Of a DNA stretch of 64,000 nt, positions 34,594-43,758 are shown piece after piece (within the stretch, counting starts at the first letter, position 1; the number at the start of each line of letters is the position of its first letter). A program made the position numbers and the translations under genes. Origin of the DNA: JADZAI01 sp046348585 (GTDB lineage Bacteria; Pseudomonadota; Alphaproteobacteria; Micropepsales; Micropepsaceae); NCBI GenBank assembly GCA_046348585.1, contig JAXMDZ010000007.1:49564-113563 (forward strand), written 5' to 3'. The notes under the pieces were generated by a model. That model was not told the DNA's origin, did not search any database, and worked only from the letters and a program-made list of their open reading frames with translations.

Positions 34594-35364
34594 TCAGCCC
34601 GCCGCCAGCGCGTCGAGCGCGTCGGGGGCGAGCAGCCGCACCCCGCCGGGCACGATGATCAGCGCCCGCTGGCGCACCAGCTTGGTGAAGATGCGGCTGA
34701 CCGTCTCGATGGTGAGGCCCAGATGATCGGCGATGTCCTCGCGGGTCATCGGCAGCGGGATCATCACCGTGCCGCCGCCGATCCGCTGCAGGCGGTCGCG
34801 CAGCCCGGCGAGGAAGCCCGCGACCTTCTCCTCCGCCGTCCGCCGGCCGAGCAGCACCATATGGTCCTGCGCCAGCGTCAGCTCGTGCCCGGCCGCCTCG
34901 TGCAGGCGGCGCAGCAGGCGCGGCTTGGCCTCCAGAAACGTCTCGAAGCGCCCGCGCGTGAAGCGGCAGGCCCGGACCGGGGTGATCGCGTCGGCCGAAA
35001 AGCCGTAGGTCTCCGGCAGCGACAGGCCGAGAAAATCGCCCGCCAGCAGGAAGCCGAAGATCTGCCGCCGCCCGTCGGGCAGCAGGCGATAGGTCCGCAC
35101 CGTGCCTTCGGTGATGTTGTAGATCGTCTGGGCGGTCTCGCCCTCGCTGACGATCTCGGCCCGCGCCGCGAACTGCACGTCGTCGGCGATGGCGGCGAGG
35201 TCGCGCAATTCGTCCGGCTCCAGCGCCGAGCACACGCTGACCGAGCGCACCCGGCAGGCGGCGCAGACCGAGGCCGGAATGCCGGCCGGACGGCCATGCG
35301 CGTGGCCGCAGTGTCCGGCCGGGGCCGGCAACACCAGGTCCGCGCCCGAGGCGTTGTGCTCCAT
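34594..35364 (-). CDS. Crp/Fnr-family regulator with possible Fe-S cysteines
   Basis: 256 residues. N-terminal cysteines 19, 34, 37 and 45 (ASVCAACRVRSVSVC) plus Cys133 (VRACRFTRG) resemble the cluster ligands of oxygen-sensing FNR, though the C-x2-C-x7-C spacing differs from the E. coli form. The cyclic-nucleotide-like domain spans residues 55-160. The helix-turn-helix MTREDIADHLGLTIETVSRI has the ExxSR recognition helix typical of FNR, which reads TTGA half-sites. A matching operator lies at 33447-33460. Confidence 0.88.
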   Translation of the reverse strand: MEHNASGADLVLPAPAGHCGHAHGRPAGIPASVCAACRVRSVSVCSALEPDELRDLAAIADDVQFAARAEIVSEGETAQTIYNITEGTVRTYRLLPDGRRQIFGFLLAGDFLGLSLPETYGFSADAITPVRACRFTRGRFETFLEAKPRLLRRLHEAAGHELTLAQDHMVLLGRRTAEEKVAGFLAGLRDRLQRIGGGTVMIPLPMTREDIADHLGLTIETVSRIFTKLVRQRALIIVPGGVRLLAPDALDALAAG

Positions 35365-35468
35365 CGTGTCTCTCACCTTCCCGTCGCCCGGCCCCCCGTC
35401 AGGAAGACCGCGCCGCCGGACTCGTCCGCCCTCGCGCGCAAAGTGTATCCCGCCCGCGCCGCCCGGCA

Positions 35469-36554
35469 CTAGCCATTGTGACGGCGACCGCCCCGCCACT
35501 TCAACCCCGACGCTACGGCATCGAAAAGGGCGTCGCCCGCCGCCGCGCCTTCGTCCGCCGCCTCCCGGAAAGACGCCGTACACGGCCCGAGCAGCCGCGC
35601 CGCGAGGCCGTCGAGCGCCGCCAGATCGCCCGCCTGCGCCCGATCCAGTCTCGCGCCGGCCAGCAATTCGCGGAACTTGTCGTCGGCGTCGGCGACGAGG
35701 AGCCCGGCCGGACGGCCATGGGCGGCCGCCCCGACGAAGCCGTGCATGCTCTGCCCGATATAGGCCCGCGCACCGCCGAGGATCGCCAGCTTGTCGAGCG
35801 GATCGGTCCGGTGATCGACCAGCGTGAACGCCCCGCGCCCCGCCTCGTAGAGACGGCCGATAAACGCATGATCGCCCCAGCAGGTCGTCAGCGGCAGCAG
35901 GACGATCCCGACGCCCAGACGCCGGCCGATCGCGGCGAGCCGGTCGGCCAGCCCGACGGTATCCGGCCAGGCGATCGCCTGAACCGCCAGATAGGGCTGC
36001 CCTCCGGCGGCCTGCGGCGGCGGCGGTCGGCCCTGCAGCAAGCGCGGAAACAGCCAGCCGATGTCGCGGTCGAGCCGCACCCGTTCCGCCGCCGCGCCGC
36101 AGGCGATCAGCCTCTCGCGCGACCGCGCGCCGCGCACCGAGATGAAATCGAGCCCCCGCACCGCCGCGCCGATCGCCCGGCGCGCTTCGTCGTCCGGCTC
36201 CGGCACGCCGAGGCCGACCCAGGCCTTGTAGGGTCCCGCGACGGCGGTCCAGCCGAACACCAGATCGGTCGGCCGGGCGATCGCGTCATGGCCGAAGCGC
36301 GCATAGATGCCGTTCAGCATCGCGTCCAGGCGATGAACCACCTCGCCGCCGCACAGCAGCAGCGCGTCGAAATCCGCCAGCGCCGCCCGGTCGAAGCGTT
36401 CGGCCGCCATGCCCGCGACGGACGCGCCGCTCGGCGAGATGAAGGCGATCTCGGCCTCCGGCAGCCGCGCCCGCAATTCGCGCGCGGCGAGCAGCGGGAA
36501 CAGCACATCGCCGAAATTGTGCACGTCAGCGTAGTTGAGCAATCCGATGCGCAC
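35469..36554 (-). CDS. Polysaccharide pyruvyl transferase family protein
   Basis: 361 residues. The N-terminal MRIGLLNYADVHNFGDVLFP (NxGD type) and the C-terminal YIGQSMHGFVGAAAHGRPAG (SxHG motif) mark the PF04230 family, which adds pyruvate ketals to surface sugars or rearranges cell-wall-associated glycans. No sugar-biosynthesis genes are nearby, so its substrate is unknown. Start 39 bp after the small membrane gene, possibly co-transcribed with the SPFH-NfeD unit. Confidence 0.82.
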   Translation of the reverse strand: MRIGLLNYADVHNFGDVLFPLLAARELRARLPEAEIAFISPSGASVAGMAAERFDRAALADFDALLLCGGEVVHRLDAMLNGIYARFGHDAIARPTDLVFGWTAVAGPYKAWVGLGVPEPDDEARRAIGAAVRGLDFISVRGARSRERLIACGAAAERVRLDRDIGWLFPRLLQGRPPPPQAAGGQPYLAVQAIAWPDTVGLADRLAAIGRRLGVGIVLLPLTTCWGDHAFIGRLYEAGRGAFTLVDHRTDPLDKLAILGGARAYIGQSMHGFVGAAAHGRPAGLLVADADDKFRELLAGARLDRAQAGDLAALDGLAARLLGPCTASFREAADEGAAAGDALFDAVASGLKWRGGRRHNG

Positions 36555-36593
36555 GGCAGGCCTCCCCGCGAAGGACTCAGCGTCCCTCGCCCC

Positions 36594-36824
36594 TCAGTCC
36601 TGACCGTGATTGACGCGCTCGTCGTAACCGCGCCGCGACGAGAAGAAGACCAGCGCCATCAGCCCGCAGCCGACCAGCAGCGAAAAGACGACGCCCAGCA
36701 CCAGCGCCGTCATCCCGTGGCCGCTGATCTCGGCGTCGCCGAGGCTGACCCACACCCAGGCGGCCCATATGGCCGCGCCGCCCAGCAGGACGGCCATCGC
36801 CAGCACCAGCGCGGCGCGGCCCAC
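36594..36824 (-). CDS. Small two-span membrane protein
   Basis: 76 residues from a GTG start. Two membrane helices (ALVLAMAVLLGGAAIWAAWVWV and ALVLGVVFSLLVGCGLMALVFF) are joined by a short loop with a polar tail. It directly abuts nfeD without a gap. Function unknown. Confidence 0.78.
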   Translation of the reverse strand: MGRAALVLAMAVLLGGAAIWAAWVWVSLGDAEISGHGMTALVLGVVFSLLVGCGLMALVFFSSRRGYDERVNHGQD

Positions 36825-37289
36825 TCAGGCCGCCCTGACGCGCAGCGTCGCGCCGTCCGCGCCGACGATCTCCACCGCCGCGCCGGGGTCGAGGTCGCCG
36901 CCGCCCTCGCTCAGCGCCTGCCAGCGCGTGTCGTCGAGCAGGATCGAGCCGCGGCCGTTGCGGAAGGCCTCCGCGACCACCGCCCGGCGGCCGAGATAGC
37001 GCCGCGCCCGCTGGTTGAGATCGCTGTCCGGGCTCGGGCCGCCGTTCTTCTTGTAGGCGGCGTGCCAGACGACCGTGGAGGCGATCGACAGCGCCCCGAA
37101 CACGGTCAGGCTGGTCTGCCAGCTCGTGCCCGGCACGGCGAGATGCAGCACGCCGACCAGCACGGCGGCGATGCCGAACCAGATGAAGAAAAAGGTCGGC
37201 GTGAGGATCTCGACGATCAGCAGCACGGCGCCCAGCGCGAACCAGTGCCAATAGGTCATCGCGCCGAGATAGTCGGTGAGTTGCTCCAT
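36825..37289 (-). CDS. NfeD-like membrane protein
   Basis: 154 residues. Three membrane helices (WHWFALGAVLLIVEILTPTF, IAAVLVGVLHL and SLTVFGALSIASTVVW) and a C-terminal OB-fold (RRAVVAEAFRNGRGSILLDD) match the short NfeD family. These proteins pair with SPFH (stomatin-like) proteins to organise membrane domains, and an SPFH gene is directly upstream. Confidence 0.9.
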   Translation of the reverse strand: MEQLTDYLGAMTYWHWFALGAVLLIVEILTPTFFFIWFGIAAVLVGVLHLAVPGTSWQTSLTVFGALSIASTVVWHAAYKKNGGPSPDSDLNQRARRYLGRRAVVAEAFRNGRGSILLDDTRWQALSEGGGDLDPGAAVEIVGADGATLRVRAA

Positions 37290-37299
37290 GATGCAGTCC

Positions 37300-38307
37300 T
37301 CAGCTCGACGGCACGCTGCCGCCGCTCTCGCCCGAGGCCCACTGGACCCGGCCGCGCTGGCCGCCGCGCGGCGCGGGCGCGGGCGAAGGCCCGTCGCCGC
37401 CCAGCGCCGACTTCGCCAGTTCGCCGATCCCGGCGATGGAGCCGAGCAGGCCCGACATCTCGGACGGCACGACGACGAATTTCTGGTTGGGCGCGGTCGC
37501 CAGCGCCTTGAACGCCTCGACGTATTTCTGGGCGATGAAGTAGTTGATCGCCTGCACGTCGCCGGCCGCGATCGCCGCCGACACCATCTCGGTCGCCTTG
37601 GCTTCGGCCTCGGCCGAGCGTTCGCGCGCCTCGGCGTCGCGGAAGGCGGCTTCGCGGCGGCCCTCGGCCTCCAGGATCTGCGCCTGCTTCTGGCCTTCGG
37701 CGCGCAGCACCGCGGCCTGCTTCTCGCCTTCCGCCGTGATGACCTCGGCGCGGCGTTCGCGCTCGGCCTTCATCTGGCGGGCCATCGAGTCGGTGATGTC
37801 GGACGGCGGCGTCAGGTCCTTGATCTCGATGCGCATGATCTTGATGCCCCACGGACCCGTCGCGGCGTCCATGATGCGCAGCAGCCGCTCGTTGATCTCG
37901 TCGCGCTTCGAGAGCACCTCGTCGAGGTCCATCGAGCCGATCACCGTGCGGATATTGGTCAGCGTCAGATTGGCGACGGCGCGCTGGAGGTCCTTCACCT
38001 CATAGGCGGCGCGGGCCGCGTCGATCACCTGGTAGAAGGCGATGCCGTCGGTCGTCACCATGGCGTTGTCCTTGGTGATCACGTCCTGACGCGGGATCTC
38101 CAGCACCTGCTCCATCATCGTCAGCTTCTGGCCGATGCGGTCGTAGATGGGGACGATCAGATTGAGGCCGGGCTGCAGCGTCCGCGTGTAGCGGCCGAAG
38201 CGTTCGACGGTCCATTCCTGGCCCTGCGGCACGGTCTTCACGAAGCTGAAGACGACGATCAGCGCCAGCACCGCCAGCACGATGAAAAAGATATATTCCT
38301 CCGGCAC
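37300..38307 (-). CDS. qmcA: SPFH/Band 7 (stomatin-like, QmcA type) membrane protein
   Basis: 335 residues from a GTG start preceded by GGGGAGGG. One N-terminal helix (YIFFIVLAVLALIVVFSFV) anchors the Band 7 domain (VPQGQEWTVERFGRYTRTLQPGLN, key FGRYTRTLQPGL; IDAARAAYEVKDLQRAVANL). A long helical region rich in Ala/Glu/Arg (QAAVLRAEGQKQAQILEAEG) forms the oligomerising flotillin-like coil. It heads the SPFH-NfeD operon. Likely acts in membrane-domain organisation or FtsH quality control. Confidence 0.92.
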   Translation of the reverse strand: MPEEYIFFIVLAVLALIVVFSFVKTVPQGQEWTVERFGRYTRTLQPGLNLIVPIYDRIGQKLTMMEQVLEIPRQDVITKDNAMVTTDGIAFYQVIDAARAAYEVKDLQRAVANLTLTNIRTVIGSMDLDEVLSKRDEINERLLRIMDAATGPWGIKIMRIEIKDLTPPSDITDSMARQMKAERERRAEVITAEGEKQAAVLRAEGQKQAQILEAEGRREAAFRDAEARERSAEAEAKATEMVSAAIAAGDVQAINYFIAQKYVEAFKALATAPNQKFVVVPSEMSGLLGSIAGIGELAKSALGGDGPSPAPAPRGGQRGRVQWASGESGGSVPSS

Positions 38308-38458
38308 GAAACACCCTCCCCGAGCGAGTTCGCAAATCGCGGCGCCGCCGCCTGCATCCGATCTGGAAAATGCGCCGAAACGGGGGCTGTGAGAAGCCTT
38401 GGTTTTGCCGCTAGAGTGTGAGTTCTGAGGGGGCTCTCGATTCGAACGGAAGAGACCT

Positions 38459-39094
38459 ATGGACGATCTGATCCGCCGCCTGACCTCTCGCCGCGCCGTC
38501 CTCACCGGGGCCGCCGCGCTCGCGGCCGCCGCCTGCACCTCCGCCTCGGCGGGGCGCAACGTGGATACGCGCGACGGCCGCTCGGGCTATCCCGCCGACG
38601 AGCCGGTCACCGACGAATACCGCCAGGAGGAGATCACCGGCGCGGTCGAGAATTTCTTCGGCGTCACCGCCCAGGGCGCGGCCGAAGTGGTCGAGCGCGT
38701 GTTCGGCGACCTCGGACGGCCCAACGCCTATATCGCGGGCGAGGAAGCCGCGCTCGCGGTGGCGGTCGGCCTGCGCTACGGCGAAGGCTGGCTCTATCGC
38801 CGCAACCAGGACCCGCTGCACGTCTACTGGACCGGCCCTTCGGTCGGCTTCGACGTCGGGGCCAACGCCTCCAAGTGCTTCACGCTGGTCTATGGCCTCC
38901 ACAATCTGGACGACCTTTTCCGGCGCTTCCCCGGCGCGGAGGGCAGCTATTACTTCATCGCCGGCATCGGCGTGAACTATCTGCGCGCGGGCGGCGTCAC
39001 GCTCGCGCCGATGCGCACCGGCGTCGGCGCGCGCGCGGGCGTGAACGTGGGCTACATCAACATGACGCGCGAGCGCGAATGGGTGCCCCTCTAG
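38459..39094 (+). CDS. eipA: Envelope integrity protein EipA (DUF1134)
   Basis: 211 residues. The N-terminus has both a twin-arginine-like motif (LTSRRAVLTGAAAL) and a lipobox-like AAAC. The DUF1134 core is clear: YGEGWLYRRNQDPLHVYWTG, PSVGFDVGANASKCFTLVYG and GVGARAGVNVGYI. In Brucella EipA is a periplasmic beta-barrel-like protein needed for envelope integrity. It is divergent from the SPFH gene and convergent with secF. Confidence 0.93.
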   Translation: MDDLIRRLTSRRAVLTGAAALAAAACTSASAGRNVDTRDGRSGYPADEPVTDEYRQEEITGAVENFFGVTAQGAAEVVERVFGDLGRPNAYIAGEEAALAVAVGLRYGEGWLYRRNQDPLHVYWTGPSVGFDVGANASKCFTLVYGLHNLDDLFRRFPGAEGSYYFIAGIGVNYLRAGGVTLAPMRTGVGARAGVNVGYINMTREREWVPL

Positions 39095-39110
39095 GGACGC
39101 CCGCGCCGGA

Positions 39111-40043
39111 TCAGGGCCTGGCGTCCGCGGGCTTCGCGGCCGCCGGCTCCATCGCCCCGATCGGCGGCATGTAGAGCAGCAGCGCCGAGGCGACGTAGAT
39201 CGACGAATAGGTGCCGACCGCGATGCCGAACAGGATCGCGACCGAGAAGCCGAACAGCGCCTCGCCGCCGAACAGCACGATCGGGATCACCGAGATCGCC
39301 GTGCAGACCGAGGTCATCACGGTGCGCGACAGCGTCTGGTTGGTCGACAGGTTGATCAGTTCGGCGATCGGCATCTTCTTGTACTTGCGCCGGTTCTCGC
39401 GGATGCGGTCGAAGATGACGACGGTGTCGTTGATCGAATAGCCCGCCAGCGTCAGCAACGCGGCGACGGCGTTCAGGTTGAAATCCATCCGCGTCACCGA
39501 GAACAGACCGGCGGTGATCAGCACGTCGTGGAAGGTCGCGATGAAGGCCGCGACGCCGAACTGCCACTCGAAGCGGAACGCGACATAGATCGCGATCATC
39601 AGCACCGACAGCAGACAGGCGATGACGCCGTTGGTGAACAATTCGTCCGAAACCTTCGGCCCGACCGTGTCGGTGCGGCGGACCTCGTAGTCGGGGCCGA
39701 GCGCGTCGCGCACCATCTGGGCGACCTTCTGCTCCTGCCCGGTCATCGCGGCGCTCGGCTTTACGCGGATCGACACGTCCGCCTCGTTGAAGCCCTGGAT
39801 GATGACCTCGCCGAAATCGCCGTTGCCCAGCTTGTCGCGCAGGCCCGCGACGTCGGGCGCGCCCTCGATCTTGTGGGCGTCGATCACCACGCCGCCGGTG
39901 AAGTCGATGCCGAGATTGAAGCCCCAGAAGGTCAGCGAGGCGGCGGTGATCAGCATGGTCAGGCCGGTGAAGGCGAAGCCGATCCAGCGCAGACCGACGA
40001 AATCGATCTTGGTATTCTTCGGGACGATGTGCAGAAGACGCAT
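39111..40043 (-). CDS. secF: Protein translocase subunit SecF
   Basis: 310 residues. SecF, with SecD, uses the proton-motive force to complete Sec export. Conserved features are the first helix, FWGFNLGIDFTGGVVI, the periplasmic P1 head (DVAGLRDKLGNGDFGEVIIQ) and five further helices with LLTLAGYSINDTVVIFDRIR and NQTLSRTVMTS. The usual partner secD is not adjacent: the gene upstream is hrpB on the other strand. The start MRLLHIVPKNTKIDF is typical of alphaproteobacterial SecF. Confidence 0.96.
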   Translation of the reverse strand: MRLLHIVPKNTKIDFVGLRWIGFAFTGLTMLITAASLTFWGFNLGIDFTGGVVIDAHKIEGAPDVAGLRDKLGNGDFGEVIIQGFNEADVSIRVKPSAAMTGQEQKVAQMVRDALGPDYEVRRTDTVGPKVSDELFTNGVIACLLSVLMIAIYVAFRFEWQFGVAAFIATFHDVLITAGLFSVTRMDFNLNAVAALLTLAGYSINDTVVIFDRIRENRRKYKKMPIAELINLSTNQTLSRTVMTSVCTAISVIPIVLFGGEALFGFSVAILFGIAVGTYSSIYVASALLLYMPPIGAMEPAAAKPADARP

Positions 40044-40121
40044 GCGGGTCGGGTCGCTCTGGCCGTGGCCGGAATGGGGCGCTCGGGATAGATGACGGCG
40101 GGGGGGCGCGCAAGGGCCGGC

Positions 40122-42632
40122 ATGACGCAAGGGGAAGACCTGCCGGTCCGCGAGGCGCTTCCGGCGCTGAAATCGGCGCTGGCGGCGGGCCGCGCGGCAG
40201 TCCTGGAAGCCCCGCCGGGGGCCGGCAAGACCACCCTCGCGCCGCTCGCGCTCATGGACGAGCCCTGGCTCGGCGGCCGCACGATCCTGATGCTGGAGCC
40301 GCGCCGCATCGCCGCCCGGGCCGCCGCCCGGCGGATGGCGAGCCTTCTGGGCGAGGATGTCGGCCGCACGGTCGGCTACCGCGTCCGCCAGGACGTGAAG
40401 GTCTCCGACGCCACCCGCATCGAGGTGCTGACCGAGGCCCTCCTCACCCGCCGCCTTCAGCACGACCCCGCCCTCGACGGCGTCGGCCTCGTCATTTTCG
40501 ACGAGTTCCACGAACGCAGCCTCGACGCCGATCTCGGCCTCGCGCTCGCCCTCGAAACGCAGGGCGCGCTCAACCCGGAGCTGCGCCTGCTCGTCATGTC
40601 CGCGACCCTCGACGGCGGCCGCGTCGCGGCGCTCCTCGGCGGCGCGCCGGTCGTCCGCTCCGAGGGGCGGCAATTCCCGGTCGAAACGATCTACGCCCCG
40701 CCCGCCGATCCGCGCGATGCCGCCGCCGCGGTCGCCGCCGCGATCCGCCGGGCCTTGCGCGAAAGCGACGGCGGCATCCTCGCCTTCCTGCCCGGCGAGG
40801 CCGAAATCCGCCGCGCCGAACGCCTTCTGCTCGACGATGCCCTGCCGCCCGGCGTCATGGTCGCGCCGCTCTACGGCAATCTGCCGCCGGAGGCGCAGGC
40901 CGCCGCCATCGCCCCCGCCCCGCCCGGCGTGCGCCGCGTCGTCCTCGCCACCGCCATCGCCGAAACCAGCCTCACCATTCCCGATGTCCGCGTCGTGGTG
41001 GACAGCGGCCTTGCCCGCCAGCCGCGCTTCGACCCCTCGACCGGCATGACGCGGCTGGTGACGCAGCGCCTCTCGCTCGCCTCCGCCGACCAGCGCCGGG
41101 GCCGCGCCGGCCGCGTCGCCCCCGGCGTCTGCTACCGGCTCTGGAGCGAGGAACAGCAGCGCGCGCTCGCGCCCTTCGCGCCGCCGGAAATCGCCTCGGC
41201 CGATCTCGCGCCGCTGGCGCTGGAACTCGCCGCCTGGGGCGATGCCGACCCCGCCGCCTACGCCCTGCTCGACCGCCCGCCCGCCGCCGCCTATGCGCAG
41301 GCGCTCGACCTGCTGACCGAGCTGGAAGCCCTCGACGCCGGCCGCCGCATCACCGCCCATGGCCGCGCCCTTAACGCGCTCGGCCTGCACCCGCGCCTCG
41401 CGCACATGATGCTGAAGGGCGAGGCGCTCGGCATGGGCCGCACCGCCGCCGCCCTCGCCGGCCTCGTCTCCGAGCGCGACCTGCTGCGCTTCGACCGCGA
41501 CCGCCCCGACGCCGATCTGCGCGCCCGCCTGCATGTCCTCGCCGGCGACGCCGCCCCGCCCGGCTCCAGCGTCGAACGCGGCGCGCTCGCCAGAGCCCGC
41601 GAGAACGCCCGCCAATGGGCGCGTCAGGCAAGGCTCGCCCCCGGCGAGATCGACGCGGCGGAGGCCGGCCCGCTCGCCGCCCTCGCCTGGCCCGACCGCC
41701 TCGCCCGGCGGCGCGGCCCGCGCGGCGCCTTCCGTCTGCGCAACGGACGCGGCGCGCTCGTCGCCGAAACCGACGCGCTCGCCGGCGAGGATTTCCTCGC
41801 CGTGGCGACGCTCGACCAGGGGGCCGAAAACGCCCGCATCTTCCTCGCCGCGCCCATCGCCCTCGCCGACGTCGAACGCCTCTTCGCGGGTCAGATCGAA
41901 ACCGTCGAGGAAGTGGCGTGGGACGCGCGCACCGAAGCCGTCGCCGCCCGCCGCCTGCGCCGCCTCGGCGCACTGGTGCTTGAGGAACGCCGTCTCGACG
42001 CCGCGCCCGAGGCCGTCGCCGCCGCGATGCTCGACGGCGTGCGCGCGCTCGGCCTCGCCAGACTTCCGTGGACGGACGATCTGCGCCAGCTTCAGCACCG
42101 CGCCGCGCTGCTGCGCCGCCTCGACGGCGAGGACTCGGCGATCCCCGACATGTCGGACGCGGCGCTCATGGCCGGACTGGACGACTGGCTCGGACCTTTC
42201 CTCGGCGGCGTCGGCCGCGCCGCGCAGCTCGCCCGGGTGGACCTCAAGGCGGCGCTCGACGCCCGTCTCGGCTGGGAAAACGTCCGCCGCCTCGACGCCG
42301 AGGCCCCGACCCACATGACCGTGCCGGCCGGGGCACGCCACGCGCTCGACTACGCCTCGGGCGAGCCGGTGCTGGCGGTGCGCCTACAGGAGATGTTCGG
42401 CCTCGCGGCGACCCCGTCGATCGCCCGCGGCCGCGTGCCGGTGACGCTGCACCTGCTCTCGCCAGCCCGCCGCCCGGTGCAGGTGACGCGCGACCTCGCC
42501 GGCTTCTGGAAAGGCTCCTATGCCGACGTGAAGAAGGATCTGAAGGGCCGCTACCCCAAGCACCGCTGGCCCGACGACCCCCTCGCCGCCACCCCCACCA
42601 CCCGCGCCAAACGCCCGGGCGAACAGGACTAG
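40122..42632 (+). CDS. hrpB: ATP-dependent helicase HrpB
   Basis: About 836 residues. DEAH-type helicase: Walker A LEAPPGAGKTTLAPL, DEFH box LVIFDEFHERSLDADL, motif III VMSATLDG and motif VI ADQRRGRAGRV. The HA2 region and the HrpB C-terminal domain (TRDLAGFWKGSYADVKKDLK with GRYPKHRWPDDP) are present, so it is full length. Cellular role is not well defined. I chose the ATG at 40122 after AAGGG; an ATG at 40092 would add ten residues. Confidence 0.93.
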   Translation: MTQGEDLPVREALPALKSALAAGRAAVLEAPPGAGKTTLAPLALMDEPWLGGRTILMLEPRRIAARAAARRMASLLGEDVGRTVGYRVRQDVKVSDATRIEVLTEALLTRRLQHDPALDGVGLVIFDEFHERSLDADLGLALALETQGALNPELRLLVMSATLDGGRVAALLGGAPVVRSEGRQFPVETIYAPPADPRDAAAAVAAAIRRALRESDGGILAFLPGEAEIRRAERLLLDDALPPGVMVAPLYGNLPPEAQAAAIAPAPPGVRRVVLATAIAETSLTIPDVRVVVDSGLARQPRFDPSTGMTRLVTQRLSLASADQRRGRAGRVAPGVCYRLWSEEQQRALAPFAPPEIASADLAPLALELAAWGDADPAAYALLDRPPAAAYAQALDLLTELEALDAGRRITAHGRALNALGLHPRLAHMMLKGEALGMGRTAAALAGLVSERDLLRFDRDRPDADLRARLHVLAGDAAPPGSSVERGALARARENARQWARQARLAPGEIDAAEAGPLAALAWPDRLARRRGPRGAFRLRNGRGALVAETDALAGEDFLAVATLDQGAENARIFLAAPIALADVERLFAGQIETVEEVAWDARTEAVAARRLRRLGALVLEERRLDAAPEAVAAAMLDGVRALGLARLPWTDDLRQLQHRAALLRRLDGEDSAIPDMSDAALMAGLDDWLGPFLGGVGRAAQLARVDLKAALDARLGWENVRRLDAEAPTHMTVPAGARHALDYASGEPVLAVRLQEMFGLAATPSIARGRVPVTLHLLSPARRPVQVTRDLAGFWKGSYADVKKDLKGRYPKHRWPDDPLAATPTTRAKRPGEQD

Positions 42633-42645
42633 GCGAAGGCCGTCA

Positions 42646-43509
42646 TCAACGCCGGAAATAGGTGAGGCCGCGTCCCGGCGTGCCGACGAAGCACTGGGCG
42701 GCGGCGCGCGTGTCGATCAGCGTCGCGGCGATGGCGTCGGCGACCGCCCGGTCCTCCGACTCGTACAGCGTGGCGCGGCCGCTCTGCACCTGCCACACCC
42801 GGCCCTGCCGCCGCACCGAGATCGACCCCAGCGCCGTGCAGTATTCGCCCATCGCCGCGCCGCGCGGCAGCGTGCCGTCGGCCTTGGTCCAGTAGGAGAA
42901 GCCGCCGTCCTCGATGGCGCAATAGGTGGTCAGCCCCTGCGCCTGCAACAGATAGCGCGCGAGCCCCGCCTCCTCCGGCGAGTCGAAGGCGGCGAGCGTT
43001 CCCGGATCGCCCGCGATCGTCCATTCGCCGCCGTCGAAGCGGATGCGCAGCCGCCCCGCCGCCACGCATTCGGCCGCTACGCCGTCGTCGCGGTCGGCCC
43101 GGCGGAAGGTTTCGGTGGTGATGGTGGCGGGCCGTCCGTCGCGATAGCTCTGGATCATCACGACCTGCAGCCGGTCGCGGCCCGCGACCGTGGCGATCAC
43201 CTGGCGCGAGGCGTCGCCGCCCTCGAACCCGGCCGAGATGCCCACCACGTCGCGCGCCACATTGCGCCGCCCCGGCGGCAGCAGCGCGAATCCGGTCGCC
43301 CCGCCGAGGTCGCAGGGCCGGGGCGAGCACGTCGCCGCCGCCCGCACGCTGAAGGTCGCGCCGTCGAGCACCAGGTCGAGTTCGGCAAGCCCGCCCGCCG
43401 ACGGCCGCTCATTGTCCCAATTGCCCTCCAGCTCGGCGGAGGACGCGAAGGCGGCGGGGGCGAAAACCAGCGCCGCCGAAAGGGCGACCCCGAACAGACC
43501 TGACTTCAT
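42646..43509 (-). CDS. Hypothetical secreted protein
   Basis: 287 residues. The signal peptide MKSGLFGVALSAALVFAPAAFAS is followed by ELEGNWDNERPSAGGLAELD and cysteines in AATCSPRPCDLGG. Later cysteines (AAECVAAG, TTYCAIEDG, MGEYCTALG, AQCFVGTPGRG) suggest disulfide bonds in the periplasm. I recognise no family. It is convergent with hrpB and 124 bp from tRNA-Glu. Confidence 0.75.
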   Translation of the reverse strand: MKSGLFGVALSAALVFAPAAFASSAELEGNWDNERPSAGGLAELDLVLDGATFSVRAAATCSPRPCDLGGATGFALLPPGRRNVARDVVGISAGFEGGDASRQVIATVAGRDRLQVVMIQSYRDGRPATITTETFRRADRDDGVAAECVAAGRLRIRFDGGEWTIAGDPGTLAAFDSPEEAGLARYLLQAQGLTTYCAIEDGGFSYWTKADGTLPRGAAMGEYCTALGSISVRRQGRVWQVQSGRATLYESEDRAVADAIAATLIDTRAAAQCFVGTPGRGLTYFRR

Positions 43510-43633
43510 GACGCTTTCTCCTGCCGCCTGCGCCGCCCGAACCGGGCGCGCGCCCATGAAAACGCATATCGCCCCGCGGAGGCAATCGCAGGGCTGCGGC
43601 GGATTTAAGACGGGGAGATGGAACGGGTAGAGA

Positions 43634-43708
43634 TGGCGGGGCCTACGGGAATCGAACCCGTCTTTGCAACGTGAGAGGCTGCCGTCCTAACCGATAGACG
43701 AAGGCCCC
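43634..43708 (-). tRNA. tRNA-Glu (CTC anticodon)
   Basis: 75-nt cloverleaf with encoded CCA. Acceptor stem GGGGCCT / AGGCCCC, anticodon stem GCAGC / GTTGC (one G-T pair), loop CTCTCAC giving CTC, and T loop GGTTCGATTCC. It reads the GAG codons that dominate this GC-rich genome. Confidence 0.95.
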
Positions 43709-43758
43709 CTGCCGGAAGGCGCGTCTATAGAGAAGGCGGCCCTCCGGATCAAGCGGCC

